A stretch of 14,474 nucleotides of DNA from Pseudomonadota bacterium (lineage in GTDB: Bacteria > Pseudomonadota > Gammaproteobacteria > Burkholderiales > Burkholderiaceae_C). The stretch covers positions 1 to 14,474 of the forward strand of contig JAEZLX010000074.1 of assembly GCA_023415035.1 (NCBI GenBank). The letters are read 5' to 3'. The first letter of the stretch is position 1. Each line of letters starts with the position of its first letter. This document shows positions 1 to 7,989 of this stretch, piece by piece. The notes under the pieces were generated by a model. It did no database searches. It saw only the letters and a list, made by a program, of their open reading frames with translations, and had not been told where the DNA came from. The position numbers and the translations under genes were made by a program.

Positions 1-371
1 ACCCGCACGCCGGGATGGCGGTCGGTGAACTCGCGGATGAGTGGCGGCAGCAGCAGCGCGCACTGGGCGGTTGGCGCCGCCACGGTGATGCGGCCGCGCA
101 CCAGGCCATGCATGTCGCGCGCGTTGCGCACCAGACGGTCCCAGTCGTTGACCAGCCGCATGGCTTCGGGCAGCAGGGCCATGCCCGCTTCGGACAGATG
201 GCACTGGCGCGTGTGGCGGTCGAACAGGCGCACGCCGAGCGCGGTTTCCAGCCGGCCGATCGCCGCGCTGAGCACCGATTGCGAGATGCCCAGGCGCTCG
301 GCCGCGCGCGTGAAATGCCCCGTCTCGGCCACGACGGTGAACACGCGCAGCTCGCGCAGATGGTCTTTCAT
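1..371 (-). CDS. LysR-type transcriptional regulator, N-terminal part
   Basis: Reading the minus strand from the ATG at 369-371 gives 123 codons that run off the left edge of the window, so the C-terminal effector domain is incomplete. The protein starts MKDHLRELRVFTVVAETGHF and continues with a typical LysR winged helix-turn-helix (roughly residues 5-62), including TRAAERLGISQSVLSAAIGRLE and the wing sequence LGVRLFDRHTR. After the linker helix, GRITVAAPTAQCALLLPPLI (about residues 88-107) is the usual start of the periplasmic-binding-protein-like ligand domain. It lies back to back with the Rieske oxygenase gene, 107 bases apart, which is the classic arrangement of a LysR regulator and its target. 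The ligand is unknown; an aromatic compound is a guess from the neighbour. The family call is secure, the specific role is inference. Confidence 0.93.
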   Translation of the reverse strand, partial: MKDHLRELRVFTVVAETGHFTRAAERLGISQSVLSAAIGRLETALGVRLFDRHTRQCHLSEAGMALLPEAMRLVNDWDRLVRNARDMHGLVRGRITVAAPTAQCALLLPPLIREFTDRHPGVR

Positions 372-478
372 GGGGCTGTTTGATTAGTCTGATTTTCAGA
401 TAAATATATAGGATTTTCCTGATTTTCATCAGGTCACGTGCGCCTAATCTTCAAGGTCAGGAAAACCTCATCGAGACC
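372..478. promoter_or_regulatory. Divergent LysR/Rieske-oxygenase control region with repeated dyads
   Basis: This AT-rich gap stands out against its GC-rich surroundings. The 10-mer CTGATTTTCA occurs twice, at 389-398 and 419-428, exactly 30 bases apart, so both copies would lie on the same face of the helix. The first is part of a perfect dyad, TCTGA-TTT-TCAGA at 388-400, which fits the T-N11-A rule of LysR binding sites. The second is part of CTGAT-TTTC-ATCAG at 419-432. A third small dyad, AGGA-TTT-TCCT, lies at 410-420. TATATA at 405-410 could serve as a -10 in either direction, but I see no convincing -35. Use as a LysR recognition and activation site pair is inferred from position and symmetry. 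Confidence 0.6.
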
Positions 479-1556
479 ATGTCCGCCCACGAACCTTTTC
501 TCTTCAATGCCTGGTACCCGGCCGCGGAATCGGCCGATGTCGGCCGATGTCGGCCGGCAGCTTTGCACCCGGACCCTGCTCGAACAGCGGCTGGTGCTCT
601 ACCGCACCGAAGCCGGTGAGCCGGTGGCCCTGCGCGACCGTTGCCCGCACCGCTTCGCCCCCCTGTCGCTGGGGCAACTGCACGGTGACACCGTGGCCTG
701 CCCCTACCACGGCATGCGCTTCGGCCCCGACGGGCGCTGCACGCGGATTCCGGGCCAGGCACGCGTCCCCGAGGCGGCGCGGACCGACTGCTTCCCGGTG
801 ATCGAGGCCTATGGCCTGGTCTTTGTCTGGATGGGCGATCCGGCCCTGGCCGATCCGGCCAGGCTCGTGTCGATCCCGCAGTACGGACAGCCTGGCTGGG
901 CCGTCTCGCGCGGCTACAGCCTGTTCAAGGCACGCTGGCTGAACCTGGCCGACAACTTCGTCGATCCGGCGCACACCAGCTTTGTGCACACGCGCACCAT
1001 CGGCAACAGCGCCGGTGATGACGTGCCCGTGAGCGTCAGCGAGGAAGGCGACACCATCATCTGCGGCCGCTGGATCGACGGCGCCCCGGCCGTGCCTGTG
1101 GTGCGGCGTTACACGCATCTGGACGGGCCGGTGGATCGCTGGCAGGTCTACCACTTCCAGATCCCGACGGTGACCTGGGTGGACTTCGGCGCCTTCGAGG
1201 CGGGACGGCCGCACACCGAGGAGGAGAAAGCCACGGCACCCTACCGCGTGCTCTCCTACGGCTTCATCGCGCCGGCCACGCGGCAGAGCACGCACTACTT
1301 CTCGTTCCAGCTGCGCAACTTCGCGGTGGACGACGAGGCCACGACACGCGAGTTCGCGTCACTCTACGAGCTCACCTTCGAGGAGGACAAGGTGCTGCTG
1401 GAAGCCATCGAAGAGGTGGAAAGCGCGTCGCCAGGTGTTGCGCCGCTGCGGATTGCCTCCGATGCCGGCGTGGTGCGCATGCGCCGGCGCCTGGCGGAAA
1501 TGATGGCGCAGGAAAGATCCGCGGCGACCGGCGGCACGGCCTGTACCGGCCGCTGA
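479..1556 (+). CDS. Rieske 2Fe-2S oxygenase, VanA-like; N-terminus out of frame because of a 10-bp duplication
   Basis: This is the oxygenase subunit of a Rieske non-heme iron mono/dioxygenase, of the group that includes vanillate O-demethylase VanA. Such enzymes hydroxylate or demethylate aromatic substrates using electrons from a separate reductase. As sequenced, the long frame is open from a GTG at 438 or an ATG at 537 to 1556. The natural start, ATG at 479, gives MSAHEPFLFNAWYPAAES in another frame and stops at 617-619. Removing one copy of the tandem 10-mer at 531-550 joins them into a 355-residue protein of normal VanA size. In that numbering the Rieske ligands are C52-P-H54 and C71-P-Y-H74. 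The mononuclear iron site is N156/D159, H162, H167, probably with D300. No reductase gene lies beside it. The substrate is unknown. It may be a pseudogene, a product lacking about 17 residues made from the ATG at 537, or a sequence error. Confidence 0.85.
531..556. repeat. 10-bp tandem duplication in the Rieske gene (CGGCCGATGT, 2.6 copies)
   Basis: CGGCCGATGT occurs at 531-540 and again at 541-550, followed by CGGCCG at 551-556. Ten bases are not a multiple of three, so the second copy changes the reading frame. With a single copy the frame from ATG 479 runs straight into the Rieske domain. Each unit carries an ATG (537-539 and 547-549). The one at 537 is in frame with the main coding region and could allow a restart. 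Confidence 0.9.
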
Positions 1557-1588
1557 ACGGACGGACCGGACGCTCACGCGCCGCGACG

Positions 1589-2794
1589 TCACAGGCTATC
1601 CGGGCTGTCGCTGCGGGTGGTGGCCAGCATCCGCAGCAGGGCACGGTTGGCCATCTCTAGGCTGGTATCGTGGCCCTCGCAGACCTGGGACAGCAGATGG
1701 AGCTGCCCGGGCTTGCCTTGCGCCGTGGACAGCTCCAGCAGGGGCCAATAGGGCCCGGACTGGCGCAACAGGGCATCGCGCACGCGATCCGACAGCGGCA
1801 GTTCATCCAGCAGGTCGGCCAGGGTACGACCGAGCAGGCGATCGAGTCCGGCAAGGATCGCCGTGAGGAAGACTTCGGCGCGCAGGTTGTCTTCCGACCC
1901 CGGATCGAGCAGGTGCTGCGCCAGACGCGCGCGCATCACCATCTCCTGGCGCACCGGGTGGAGGTCGGCGTCGCTGTCCGCCCGGCCCTCCTCGTCCGAC
2001 AGCCATTGCTCCAGCGCGGTGAAGCCCAGCATCATGAGGGCGTGCCGCAGCGAGTCAACCTCCCTGCGGCCGCCCCTGTTCACGTGCACCAGCAGGCGAT
2101 GGATCATGACCGGGTCCTGGCGGACCTGGCGCTCGATCCGCTCCAGCGGCACATCCCTGGCCGCCAGTTCCCGGATCACCCGGATGGCGCGCCGGTCACA
2201 CGAACGCAGCGCGGAAGCGGAAGACGTCAGCGTGTCGTCCACCGGCCAGCCAGCCAGACCGGCGACGCCTGCCAGGTCCAGTAACTGATCGGCCAGCGCG
2301 CGGCTGGGAATCCCCTCGCAGATGAACCCGGGCTTCAGACGCCCATCACCCATGCCGTGGATCGCGCGCTCGGTGTCTTGAGGCCCCAGACAGAGCAGAT
2401 CGGTGGTGTCCACCGGCACGGCCGCCTGGCCGGCCGGCTCGGCCGCGCTGATGCGCCGCACCAGCCTGTGTCCCTGATGTGCGGCCTTGGCCAGGCGTGA
2501 TGCGCCCTCGGACGACGCGAAAAGACTGGCGGGAACCTCCAGCATCGTGTTGGGCAGGGGCGGCAGTTGCAGGGCCTGCTCCAGCAGCTCCAGCGAACGC
2601 GGCGCGATGATCAGGGGCGGCGCGGCGACAGGCCAGTCGTTTCCCAGCACTCGCATCAGGTGCTCGGCGCTGACGGCCTCGCGCTGCAGCGTGAGCACAT
2701 GCAGACGCAGCGCCATGATCTGCCGCGCACGCCCCCAGACGCACTGATATCCCAGCGCGATGCTGTCGAGGACGGTGGACGTGGAGACCGCCAT
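1589..2794 (-). CDS. EAL-like/HDOD domain signalling protein
   Basis: This 401-residue protein ends the flg operon, starting 18 bases after the flgL stop. About residues 201-350 form an HDOD domain: LERIERQVRQDPVMIHRLL then VDSLRHALMMLGFTALEQWL match the usual HDOD pattern of a 'DP.. RLL..VN' helix followed by 'S..HAL..LG...L..WL'. Residues 1-180 resemble a worn EAL domain, as in the YuxH/COG3434 family of EAL plus modified HD proteins. I see no EAL signature or metal-binding acidic residues there, so c-di-GMP hydrolysis is unlikely. HDOD lacks the HD metal site and normally acts through protein contacts. No membrane segment or signal peptide is visible. There is no good ribosome-binding site before ATG 2794, so coupling to flgL is possible; M27 is an alternative start. 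A role in flagellar or c-di-GMP-linked control is inferred from location only. Confidence 0.8.
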   Translation of the reverse strand: MAVSTSTVLDSIALGYQCVWGRARQIMALRLHVLTLQREAVSAEHLMRVLGNDWPVAAPPLIIAPRSLELLEQALQLPPLPNTMLEVPASLFASSEGASRLAKAAHQGHRLVRRISAAEPAGQAAVPVDTTDLLCLGPQDTERAIHGMGDGRLKPGFICEGIPSRALADQLLDLAGVAGLAGWPVDDTLTSSASALRSCDRRAIRVIRELAARDVPLERIERQVRQDPVMIHRLLVHVNRGGRREVDSLRHALMMLGFTALEQWLSDEEGRADSDADLHPVRQEMVMRARLAQHLLDPGSEDNLRAEVFLTAILAGLDRLLGRTLADLLDELPLSDRVRDALLRQSGPYWPLLELSTAQGKPGQLHLLSQVCEGHDTSLEMANRALLRMLATTRSDSPDSL

Positions 2795-2812
2795 GGCGCT
2801 TCAGCGCTTCGC

Positions 2813-4015
2813 TCAGATCACCTTGAACAGCGACAGCTGCTGCACCTGCGCGTATGCCTTCAATGCCGCCTCCAGACCGGTTTGCTTGAGCTGGAAGTCC
2901 GAGATGCCGCGCACAAGGTCCATGTCCTCTAGGCGGGAGATCTCAATTTCGTGGTCGGACGAGCGGCCCTTGAGCAGGGACTCCAGCGAGTCCGCACGGT
3001 TGAGCCACTCGCCGGCCTGGCCACGCGCCAGCAGCACGCGGTCCAGTCCCGCGTCGAGCTCCGACATGGCGCGCGCCATGTCGTGCAGGCGTACGGCGTT
3101 GTCGCTGGTGCGCACGGCGTCGATCGCATCCTGCACAACCTGGAACAGGTCGGTGTTGCCGTTGGCAGGCGCGATGGCAAGGCGGTCGCCATTGGCTGGC
3201 TGCCCGCTCACCGTGAGGCTGATGCCGCCGAAGGCAATGGACTTGCCGCTCTCGTAGGGCTGGTTCTGCTGCCCCGGCACGGGATTGTTGGACCCGTCGA
3301 GCACCGTGTAGGTAGTGACGCCGCCCGACACGGCAAACACGATCGCGTAATCGCTGCCGGCCGCCCATGCGGATGGATCCGTCACCTGCCCCACGTCACT
3401 GCGAACGCTGCCGCTGTTGCCGGCTCCTAGATCCACCGTGAAGGCGCCATTGCCCGTGGGCACACGCATCCAGATGGAATATCCATCAAGCGCCTGCGGC
3501 AGCGAGGTATCACCAGCGGCAGCCTGGCCCCGCTGGCTCTCGAACGTGACGCCGGTGGGCGCGCCATACTGGTCGACAAAGGGGCTCGTCGAGCCGCCGA
3601 GACCGCCGAACAGCGCACGACCGGCGTTGTTGCCCAGATTGGCCACCCCGAGCAGGCGCTCACGCAGGCTTTCGAGCTGGCGCGCGATGTCTTCCCGCTC
3701 GTTGGGGCCGTAGCTGGCGTTGCCGGCCGAAACCAGCAGGGTGCGGATGTCCTGGATGATTTCGCTGGCATCGCCCAGCGCGCTTTCGGCCTGTTCCAGG
3801 CTGGTACGCGAAGCGCTGAGCGCACGCAGGTCCGCCTCGGTGCGTGCCATGCGGTTGCGCGCCGTTTCGGACAGGGTGGCCGAGACCGGATCGTCGCTGG
3901 GCTTTTGCACACGTTTGCCGGTGGACAGCTGTGTCTGGAGTCGGGACAGGTCGCTCTGGCGCGTCTGCAGGCTCTCGATGGTGCGCTGGTAGCTGTTGGC
4001 GGTGGATATGCGCAT
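2813..4015 (-). CDS. flgL: Flagellar hook-filament junction protein FlgL (HAP3)
   Basis: FlgL sits between FlgK and the flagellin filament as the second junction ring. It is exported through the flagellar type III system. The N-terminus MRISTANSYQRTIESLQTRQ, followed by LSTGKRVQKPSDDP near residues 30-43, is the flagellin-like D0/D1 signature. The C-terminal coiled-coil half ends with LEAALKAYAQVQQLSLFKVI. At 400 residues it is longer than the roughly 317-residue enterobacterial protein. The extra length lies in the surface region (about 140-290), which includes a beta-rich module at 211-283 resembling two modules in FlgK. An AGGAGA ribosome-binding site precedes the ATG, and the flgK stop is 20 bases upstream. 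N- and C-terminal parts are intact. Confidence 0.95.
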   Translation of the reverse strand: MRISTANSYQRTIESLQTRQSDLSRLQTQLSTGKRVQKPSDDPVSATLSETARNRMARTEADLRALSASRTSLEQAESALGDASEIIQDIRTLLVSAGNASYGPNEREDIARQLESLRERLLGVANLGNNAGRALFGGLGGSTSPFVDQYGAPTGVTFESQRGQAAAGDTSLPQALDGYSIWMRVPTGNGAFTVDLGAGNSGSVRSDVGQVTDPSAWAAGSDYAIVFAVSGGVTTYTVLDGSNNPVPGQQNQPYESGKSIAFGGISLTVSGQPANGDRLAIAPANGNTDLFQVVQDAIDAVRTSDNAVRLHDMARAMSELDAGLDRVLLARGQAGEWLNRADSLESLLKGRSSDHEIEISRLEDMDLVRGISDFQLKQTGLEAALKAYAQVQQLSLFKVI

Positions 4016-4035
4016 GAATGTCTCCTGGCGGCCGG

Positions 4036-5919
4036 TCAGCCATTGACGGATTGCAGCAGGCTGTCGAACAGGCCCTGTGCGACCTGCAGGTACTTGGCGG
4101 CGGCCTGGTAGGACTGCTGGTATTGCAGCAGCAAGGCCGCCTCTTCGTCGAGGTTGACGCCTGACACGTTGGCACGGGCGCTTTCTGCGATGGTCGCCAC
4201 CTGCGACGAGAAGGCGGCCGAGAACTGCGCGCTTTGCACGCGGGTTCCGATGTCGGAAAACAGCGTGACGTAACCGTCGGACAATGGCACGCCCTCGAAG
4301 GTCGCGGCGTCGCGCAGGGCCAGCATGGCCGATGCGTTGCCGGTGTTCTGCGGGTGGCTTCCCGCTACCGGCGCCGACACCGTGAAGCTGTCGCCGGGGG
4401 TCGGCGTGCCACGCAAGGTCAGGCTCCAGCCGTTGTGGACGATGGGCTGTCCGGGCACGAAGGTCCGGGGCGTGCCGCCGTCGATGCTGTAGCTGCCGTT
4501 GGCGAGAAACTCGATGGTCACGCTGGCGCCCAGATTGGGGTCCGCTTCGACCGCGTACAGGCTTTCGATGGACAGGCTCGCGGAGTTGCCCGTATCCGGG
4601 GTCACCATCACAGGGCTGCCGGCCGCCAGGCGGTCTGGCGAAGTGAGGGCCACCTGCAGGTCGCGCGCGGCGCGCTCGAACGGCTTGAATCTGAACACAT
4701 CGCCGGTCGCGGCTACGCCGCCGTCGATAGCGAAGCTCAGGCCATCGGCTTCGATGGGCCAGGACACGGGCGAGCTGAACTGGCTGACTTTGCCGTCGGA
4801 CAGGCGAACCAGCGACACGCCGCCGGCCTCGACACGCAACTCATAATCCGACGCCATCAGTGCGGAGGGATCCGACACGCGGGCGCTCAGGGACGCGTTG
4901 CCGGTGTTGCCGGCCGCGCCAAGGCCCTGCGCCGCCAGAGGCGGCACGAAGAAATCCGCTCCCATGCTACCCGTGAGATCGACGCCGAGGGCGTGCTGTC
5001 CGTTGACGATGCTGGCTGTGGCCAGCGCCATGCGGCCCAGCAGGTTGCGCGTATCCACCAGGTCGTCGTTCAGGAAGGTCATCAGCCCCCCCAGCTGGCC
5101 ACCCAGGCTGCTGTCGGGCAAAGGCGTGGTCGCGCCGCCCTGCAGGAAGCCGATCTGCAGGCGCGAGCTATCGTCGGGATCACGGCCAGCCACCAATTCG
5201 CTGGCGTGGCTGCCGAGCACCAGCGGCATGCTGCCGCCCGCGAACACACTGACCACGCCATTGTCGGCAGCGACCGTGCGGATCTGGATGAACTGGCCGA
5301 GGTCGCGCAGGAGCTGGTCGCGCTGGTCCAGCAGGTCGTTCGGCGTGTGCGCCGTGCCACCGGCCTCGGTGAGCTTCTGGTTGATCTTGGCCAGATCGGC
5401 GGCCAGACGGTTCACGCTGGTGACGATGTCGCCAACCTGCAGCCTGGTGCTTTCGCCCAGCACGTCGAGCTGGCCAGCCGTGTCGCGCATGCGAGCGGCG
5501 AAGGCATCGGCGCGTGCGATCACGACCAGGCGCGCGGTCTGGTTGTCCGGCGAGGAAGCCACGTCCGCCCAGGCGTTGAGCATGGCGTTGAGGGCTTCGC
5601 CGAGCCCGGCCTCGCCCATGGGGAAGGCCGCCTCCAGCTGCTCCAGCCGGGACAGGCGGATCGCGTCGGCGGCCGACACCGACGAGGCCGCCTGCGCTTC
5701 GCGCGTCAGGTAGGCATCGTAGGCGCGCGTGACGGTGCTGATTTCGACACCTTTGCCGAAGAAGCCGTTGGCGTACTGCTGGTAGCCGGAAACCGTCAGC
5801 TTCGCGCTCTGGCGCGAATAACCCTCTGTGTTGGCGTTGGCAATGTTGTGCCCGACGACCTGCAGCACCGACTGGTTGGCCAGCAGTGCCCGGGTGGCGA
5901 TGTTGAGAGACGCCGACAT
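4036..5919 (-). CDS. flgK: Flagellar hook-associated protein FlgK (HAP1)
   Basis: FlgK forms the first junction ring on the distal end of the hook. It opens with LNIATRALLANQSVLQVVGH and NIANANTEGYSRQS (residues 24-37), the axial-protein motif of FlgK, and ends with the matching coiled-coil segment EEAALLLQYQQSYQAAAKYL. HTPNDLLDQRDQLLRDLGQF (residues 191-210) is also characteristic of the family. It has 627 residues against about 553 in Salmonella. The extra length is in the exposed middle domains, where two related beta modules (about 340-415 and 445-518) occur, each preceded or followed by NTGNAS-like linkers. It begins 20 bases after flgJ. I looked for an internal sigma-28 promoter upstream, as known in enterics, and did not see one. 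Confidence 0.96.
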   Translation of the reverse strand: MSASLNIATRALLANQSVLQVVGHNIANANTEGYSRQSAKLTVSGYQQYANGFFGKGVEISTVTRAYDAYLTREAQAASSVSAADAIRLSRLEQLEAAFPMGEAGLGEALNAMLNAWADVASSPDNQTARLVVIARADAFAARMRDTAGQLDVLGESTRLQVGDIVTSVNRLAADLAKINQKLTEAGGTAHTPNDLLDQRDQLLRDLGQFIQIRTVAADNGVVSVFAGGSMPLVLGSHASELVAGRDPDDSSRLQIGFLQGGATTPLPDSSLGGQLGGLMTFLNDDLVDTRNLLGRMALATASIVNGQHALGVDLTGSMGADFFVPPLAAQGLGAAGNTGNASLSARVSDPSALMASDYELRVEAGGVSLVRLSDGKVSQFSSPVSWPIEADGLSFAIDGGVAATGDVFRFKPFERAARDLQVALTSPDRLAAGSPVMVTPDTGNSASLSIESLYAVEADPNLGASVTIEFLANGSYSIDGGTPRTFVPGQPIVHNGWSLTLRGTPTPGDSFTVSAPVAGSHPQNTGNASAMLALRDAATFEGVPLSDGYVTLFSDIGTRVQSAQFSAAFSSQVATIAESARANVSGVNLDEEAALLLQYQQSYQAAAKYLQVAQGLFDSLLQSVNG

Positions 5920-5939
5920 GCGTGTGACCTGTGCCTCTT

Positions 5940-6833
5940 TCAGCCCTGGGCCCGCTGCAGGCTCAGGGTGGTGTTGATGGCGCGGCCGAGCTTGGCCGCG
6001 TACTGCGGATCGGTGGCGTAGCCGGCCTGCTGCAGGCTGCGCGCGAAGCCATCCACCGAGCCGACCTGGTGAATGACCCTCGCGTAACGCGGGCTGCGGG
6101 TGATCAGCCGCGCGTAGTCGCGGAACGACTCCTCGTACGAGTCATAGGCGCGGAACCTGGCCACGGTCTTGCGCGGCACGCCGTTGACGTACTCGGTGGT
6201 GGTGACCTCGGCCACCTTGCCCTTCCATGCGGGCGTGGCCTTGATACCGAACAGGTTGAACGAGGGCGAACCATCGCGGTGCCGGATCTCGCTGCGGCCC
6301 CAGCCGGTTTCGTGACCGGCCTGGCCGATCATGTAACTGGCCGGGATGCCTGACTCGCGCGCCACCGCGGCGGCAGCGTCGGTATGCCGATCCACAAAGG
6401 CCACCTGTCGCTCGCGTCCCGAGCCCGCCTTGCTGACGGTACTGCCATGGTTCGCGCGTTTGGTGCTGGCAGCGACTTCAGGCATGGAAGCCTTCACGGC
6501 CGGCATCTCGGACGACATCTGGCGGCTGAGCTGCCGCTCGATCGCCGACGACAGGCCACCGGGCATGCCGCTGAGCTGCACCGCCAGCTGCTGGTCAAGG
6601 AGTTCGGTGCCCAGATCGCTGCCCTGCCCGTCCAGCAGGCCGGACTTCTGCGTGGCCTCGCGCATACTCTTGATCAGCTCCCGCATGAACAGCGCCTCGA
6701 ACTGGCGCGCCGTTTCCTTGAGTGCCGCCTTGCCCTGACCATCGCCTTGCCCCGCCTGAAAGCGCAGCGCGTTGAGCGCACCAGGATCGATGGCCAGCGC
6801 CTGTGACGACATCTGCTGCAGCCCTGCCGCCAT
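5940..6833 (-). CDS. flgJ: Rod cap and peptidoglycan hydrolase FlgJ
   Basis: FlgJ is a periplasmic two-domain protein of 297 residues. Residues 1-105 form the rod-capping domain, with KETARQFEALFMRELIKSMR as its signature. After a variable linker, residues 141-293 form a GH73-type muramidase domain that opens the peptidoglycan for the growing rod. AGHETGWG places the catalytic glutamate at E175, and D239 (in SFRDYARL) lies 64 residues later. This is the same distance as between Salmonella E184 and D248, so the enzyme looks active. There is no signal peptide, as expected for export through the flagellar apparatus. The ATG lies one base after the flgI stop (TGA-C-ATG), so the two are probably translationally coupled. 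The dual-domain form is typical of beta- and gamma-proteobacteria. Confidence 0.95.
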   Translation of the reverse strand: MAAGLQQMSSQALAIDPGALNALRFQAGQGDGQGKAALKETARQFEALFMRELIKSMREATQKSGLLDGQGSDLGTELLDQQLAVQLSGMPGGLSSAIERQLSRQMSSEMPAVKASMPEVAASTKRANHGSTVSKAGSGRERQVAFVDRHTDAAAAVARESGIPASYMIGQAGHETGWGRSEIRHRDGSPSFNLFGIKATPAWKGKVAEVTTTEYVNGVPRKTVARFRAYDSYEESFRDYARLITRSPRYARVIHQVGSVDGFARSLQQAGYATDPQYAAKLGRAINTTLSLQRAQG

Positions 6834-6834
6834 G

Positions 6835-7968
6835 TCAGATCACCTCAAGCTCGGCGTTCATGGCGCCTGCCGCCTTGATGGCCTGCAAAATGGCCAGCAG
6901 GTCCTGCGGCGTGGCGCCCAGTCCGTTGAGCATGCGCACCAGGTCGGACAGCTGCGGCGCCGCATCCATCTGCACCAGGCTGCCACCGCTCTGGCTGATC
7001 TGGATGTCGGCCTTTTCGGCCACCACCGTCTGCCCGCCCGAGAACGGGTTGGGCTGGCTGACCATGGGTGTGGCGCTGATGGTGACCGAGAGGTTCCCGT
7101 GCGCCACGGCACAGGGACCGAGCGTGACCGCCTGGTTCATCACGATAGAGCCCGTGCGCGGGTTGACGATGACCTTGGCCACCGGCACCGCCGCCTCCAG
7201 CGGGATTTCCTCGATCTCGGCGATGAAGCTCACGCGGGAATGCGGGTCGGGCGGCGCCAGCAGGCGCACCGTGCGGCCATCCACCGCGCTGGCCACGCCG
7301 CTGCCCATGCGCAGGTTGATGGCCTCTGCCACGCGCCGCGCGGTCTGGAAGTCTGCGGCGTTGAGCGCGAGGTCGATGGTCGATCCCATGGCGAACGGGT
7401 TGGGCACCCCGCGTTCGACCTGGGCACCCCCCGGGATGCGGCCCGCGCTCAGGTGATTGATCTGCACCTTGCTGCCGCCACCGGTGGCGCCGGCGCCACC
7501 GACCAGCAGGCTGCCCTGCGCCAGCGCGTAGATCTCGCCATCGGCGCCCTTGAGCGGTGTCGTGATGAGGGTGCCGCCGCGCAGCGATTTCGCATTGCCC
7601 ACGGACGACACCGTGACGTCGATCATCTGGCCCGGCTGCGCGAAGGGCGGCAGTTGCGCGGTGACCATCACCGCCGCCACGTTCTTGAACTGCAGCTTGG
7701 CATCGGCCGGCAAGGTCAGGCCCAGCTGCTGCAGGTAGTTGGCCATGCCCTGCGTGGTGTAGGGCATCTGCGTGGTCTGGTCACCGGTGCCGTCCAGACC
7801 CACCACCAGGCCAAAACCCGTGAGCTGGTTGCTGCGCACCCCCTGCACGGCCGCCACTTCCTTGATCCGCATGGCCTGCGACGGCAGCGGCACGAGAGCT
7901 GCCAGACACAGGCAGAGCGCGGACCAGCGCCTGCGCCGGCCGGGGGAGAACGTCGCCATCATGTTCAT
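6835..7968 (-). CDS. flgI: Flagellar P-ring protein FlgI
   Basis: FlgI assembles into the P ring, the bushing around the rod in the peptidoglycan layer, with help from the chaperone FlgA. The 377-residue product has a clear Sec signal peptide: four arginines, a hydrophobic core and a likely cut after PLPSQA at residue 32. The mature protein starts MRIKEVAAVQGVRSNQLTGF and soon reads GLVVGLDGTGDQT, both highly conserved in the family. FKNVAAVMVTAQLPPFAQPG and ADIQISQSGGSLVQMDAAPQ further confirm it. An AGGA box 8 bases before the ATG supports the start at 7968; M3 and M4 are possible alternatives. It lies 21 bases after flgH. Confidence 0.96.
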   Translation of the reverse strand: MNMMATFSPGRRRRWSALCLCLAALVPLPSQAMRIKEVAAVQGVRSNQLTGFGLVVGLDGTGDQTTQMPYTTQGMANYLQQLGLTLPADAKLQFKNVAAVMVTAQLPPFAQPGQMIDVTVSSVGNAKSLRGGTLITTPLKGADGEIYALAQGSLLVGGAGATGGGSKVQINHLSAGRIPGGAQVERGVPNPFAMGSTIDLALNAADFQTARRVAEAINLRMGSGVASAVDGRTVRLLAPPDPHSRVSFIAEIEEIPLEAAVPVAKVIVNPRTGSIVMNQAVTLGPCAVAHGNLSVTISATPMVSQPNPFSGGQTVVAEKADIQISQSGGSLVQMDAAPQLSDLVRMLNGLGATPQDLLAILQAIKAAGAMNAELEVI

Positions 7969-7989
7969 GGCTTCGATCCTAGGTGTTCG

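Noticed and set aside
1557..1588. Possible bidirectional terminator between the Rieske gene and the flg operon
   Set aside because: Only weak GC-rich pairing and no T-run on either strand; no intrinsic terminator can be supported.
4234..6021. A 595-codon open frame on the plus strand opposite flgK and flgJ
   Set aside because: It is the shadow of GC-rich coding sequence on the other strand. Its translation is low-complexity (H/R/A/G/Q-rich) with no recognisable domain, and flgK fills the same DNA with clear family motifs.
5920..6050. Internal class III promoter for flgK and flgL, as known in enterics
   Set aside because: I read the minus strand through this region and found no TAAA/GCCGATAA pair at suitable spacing.
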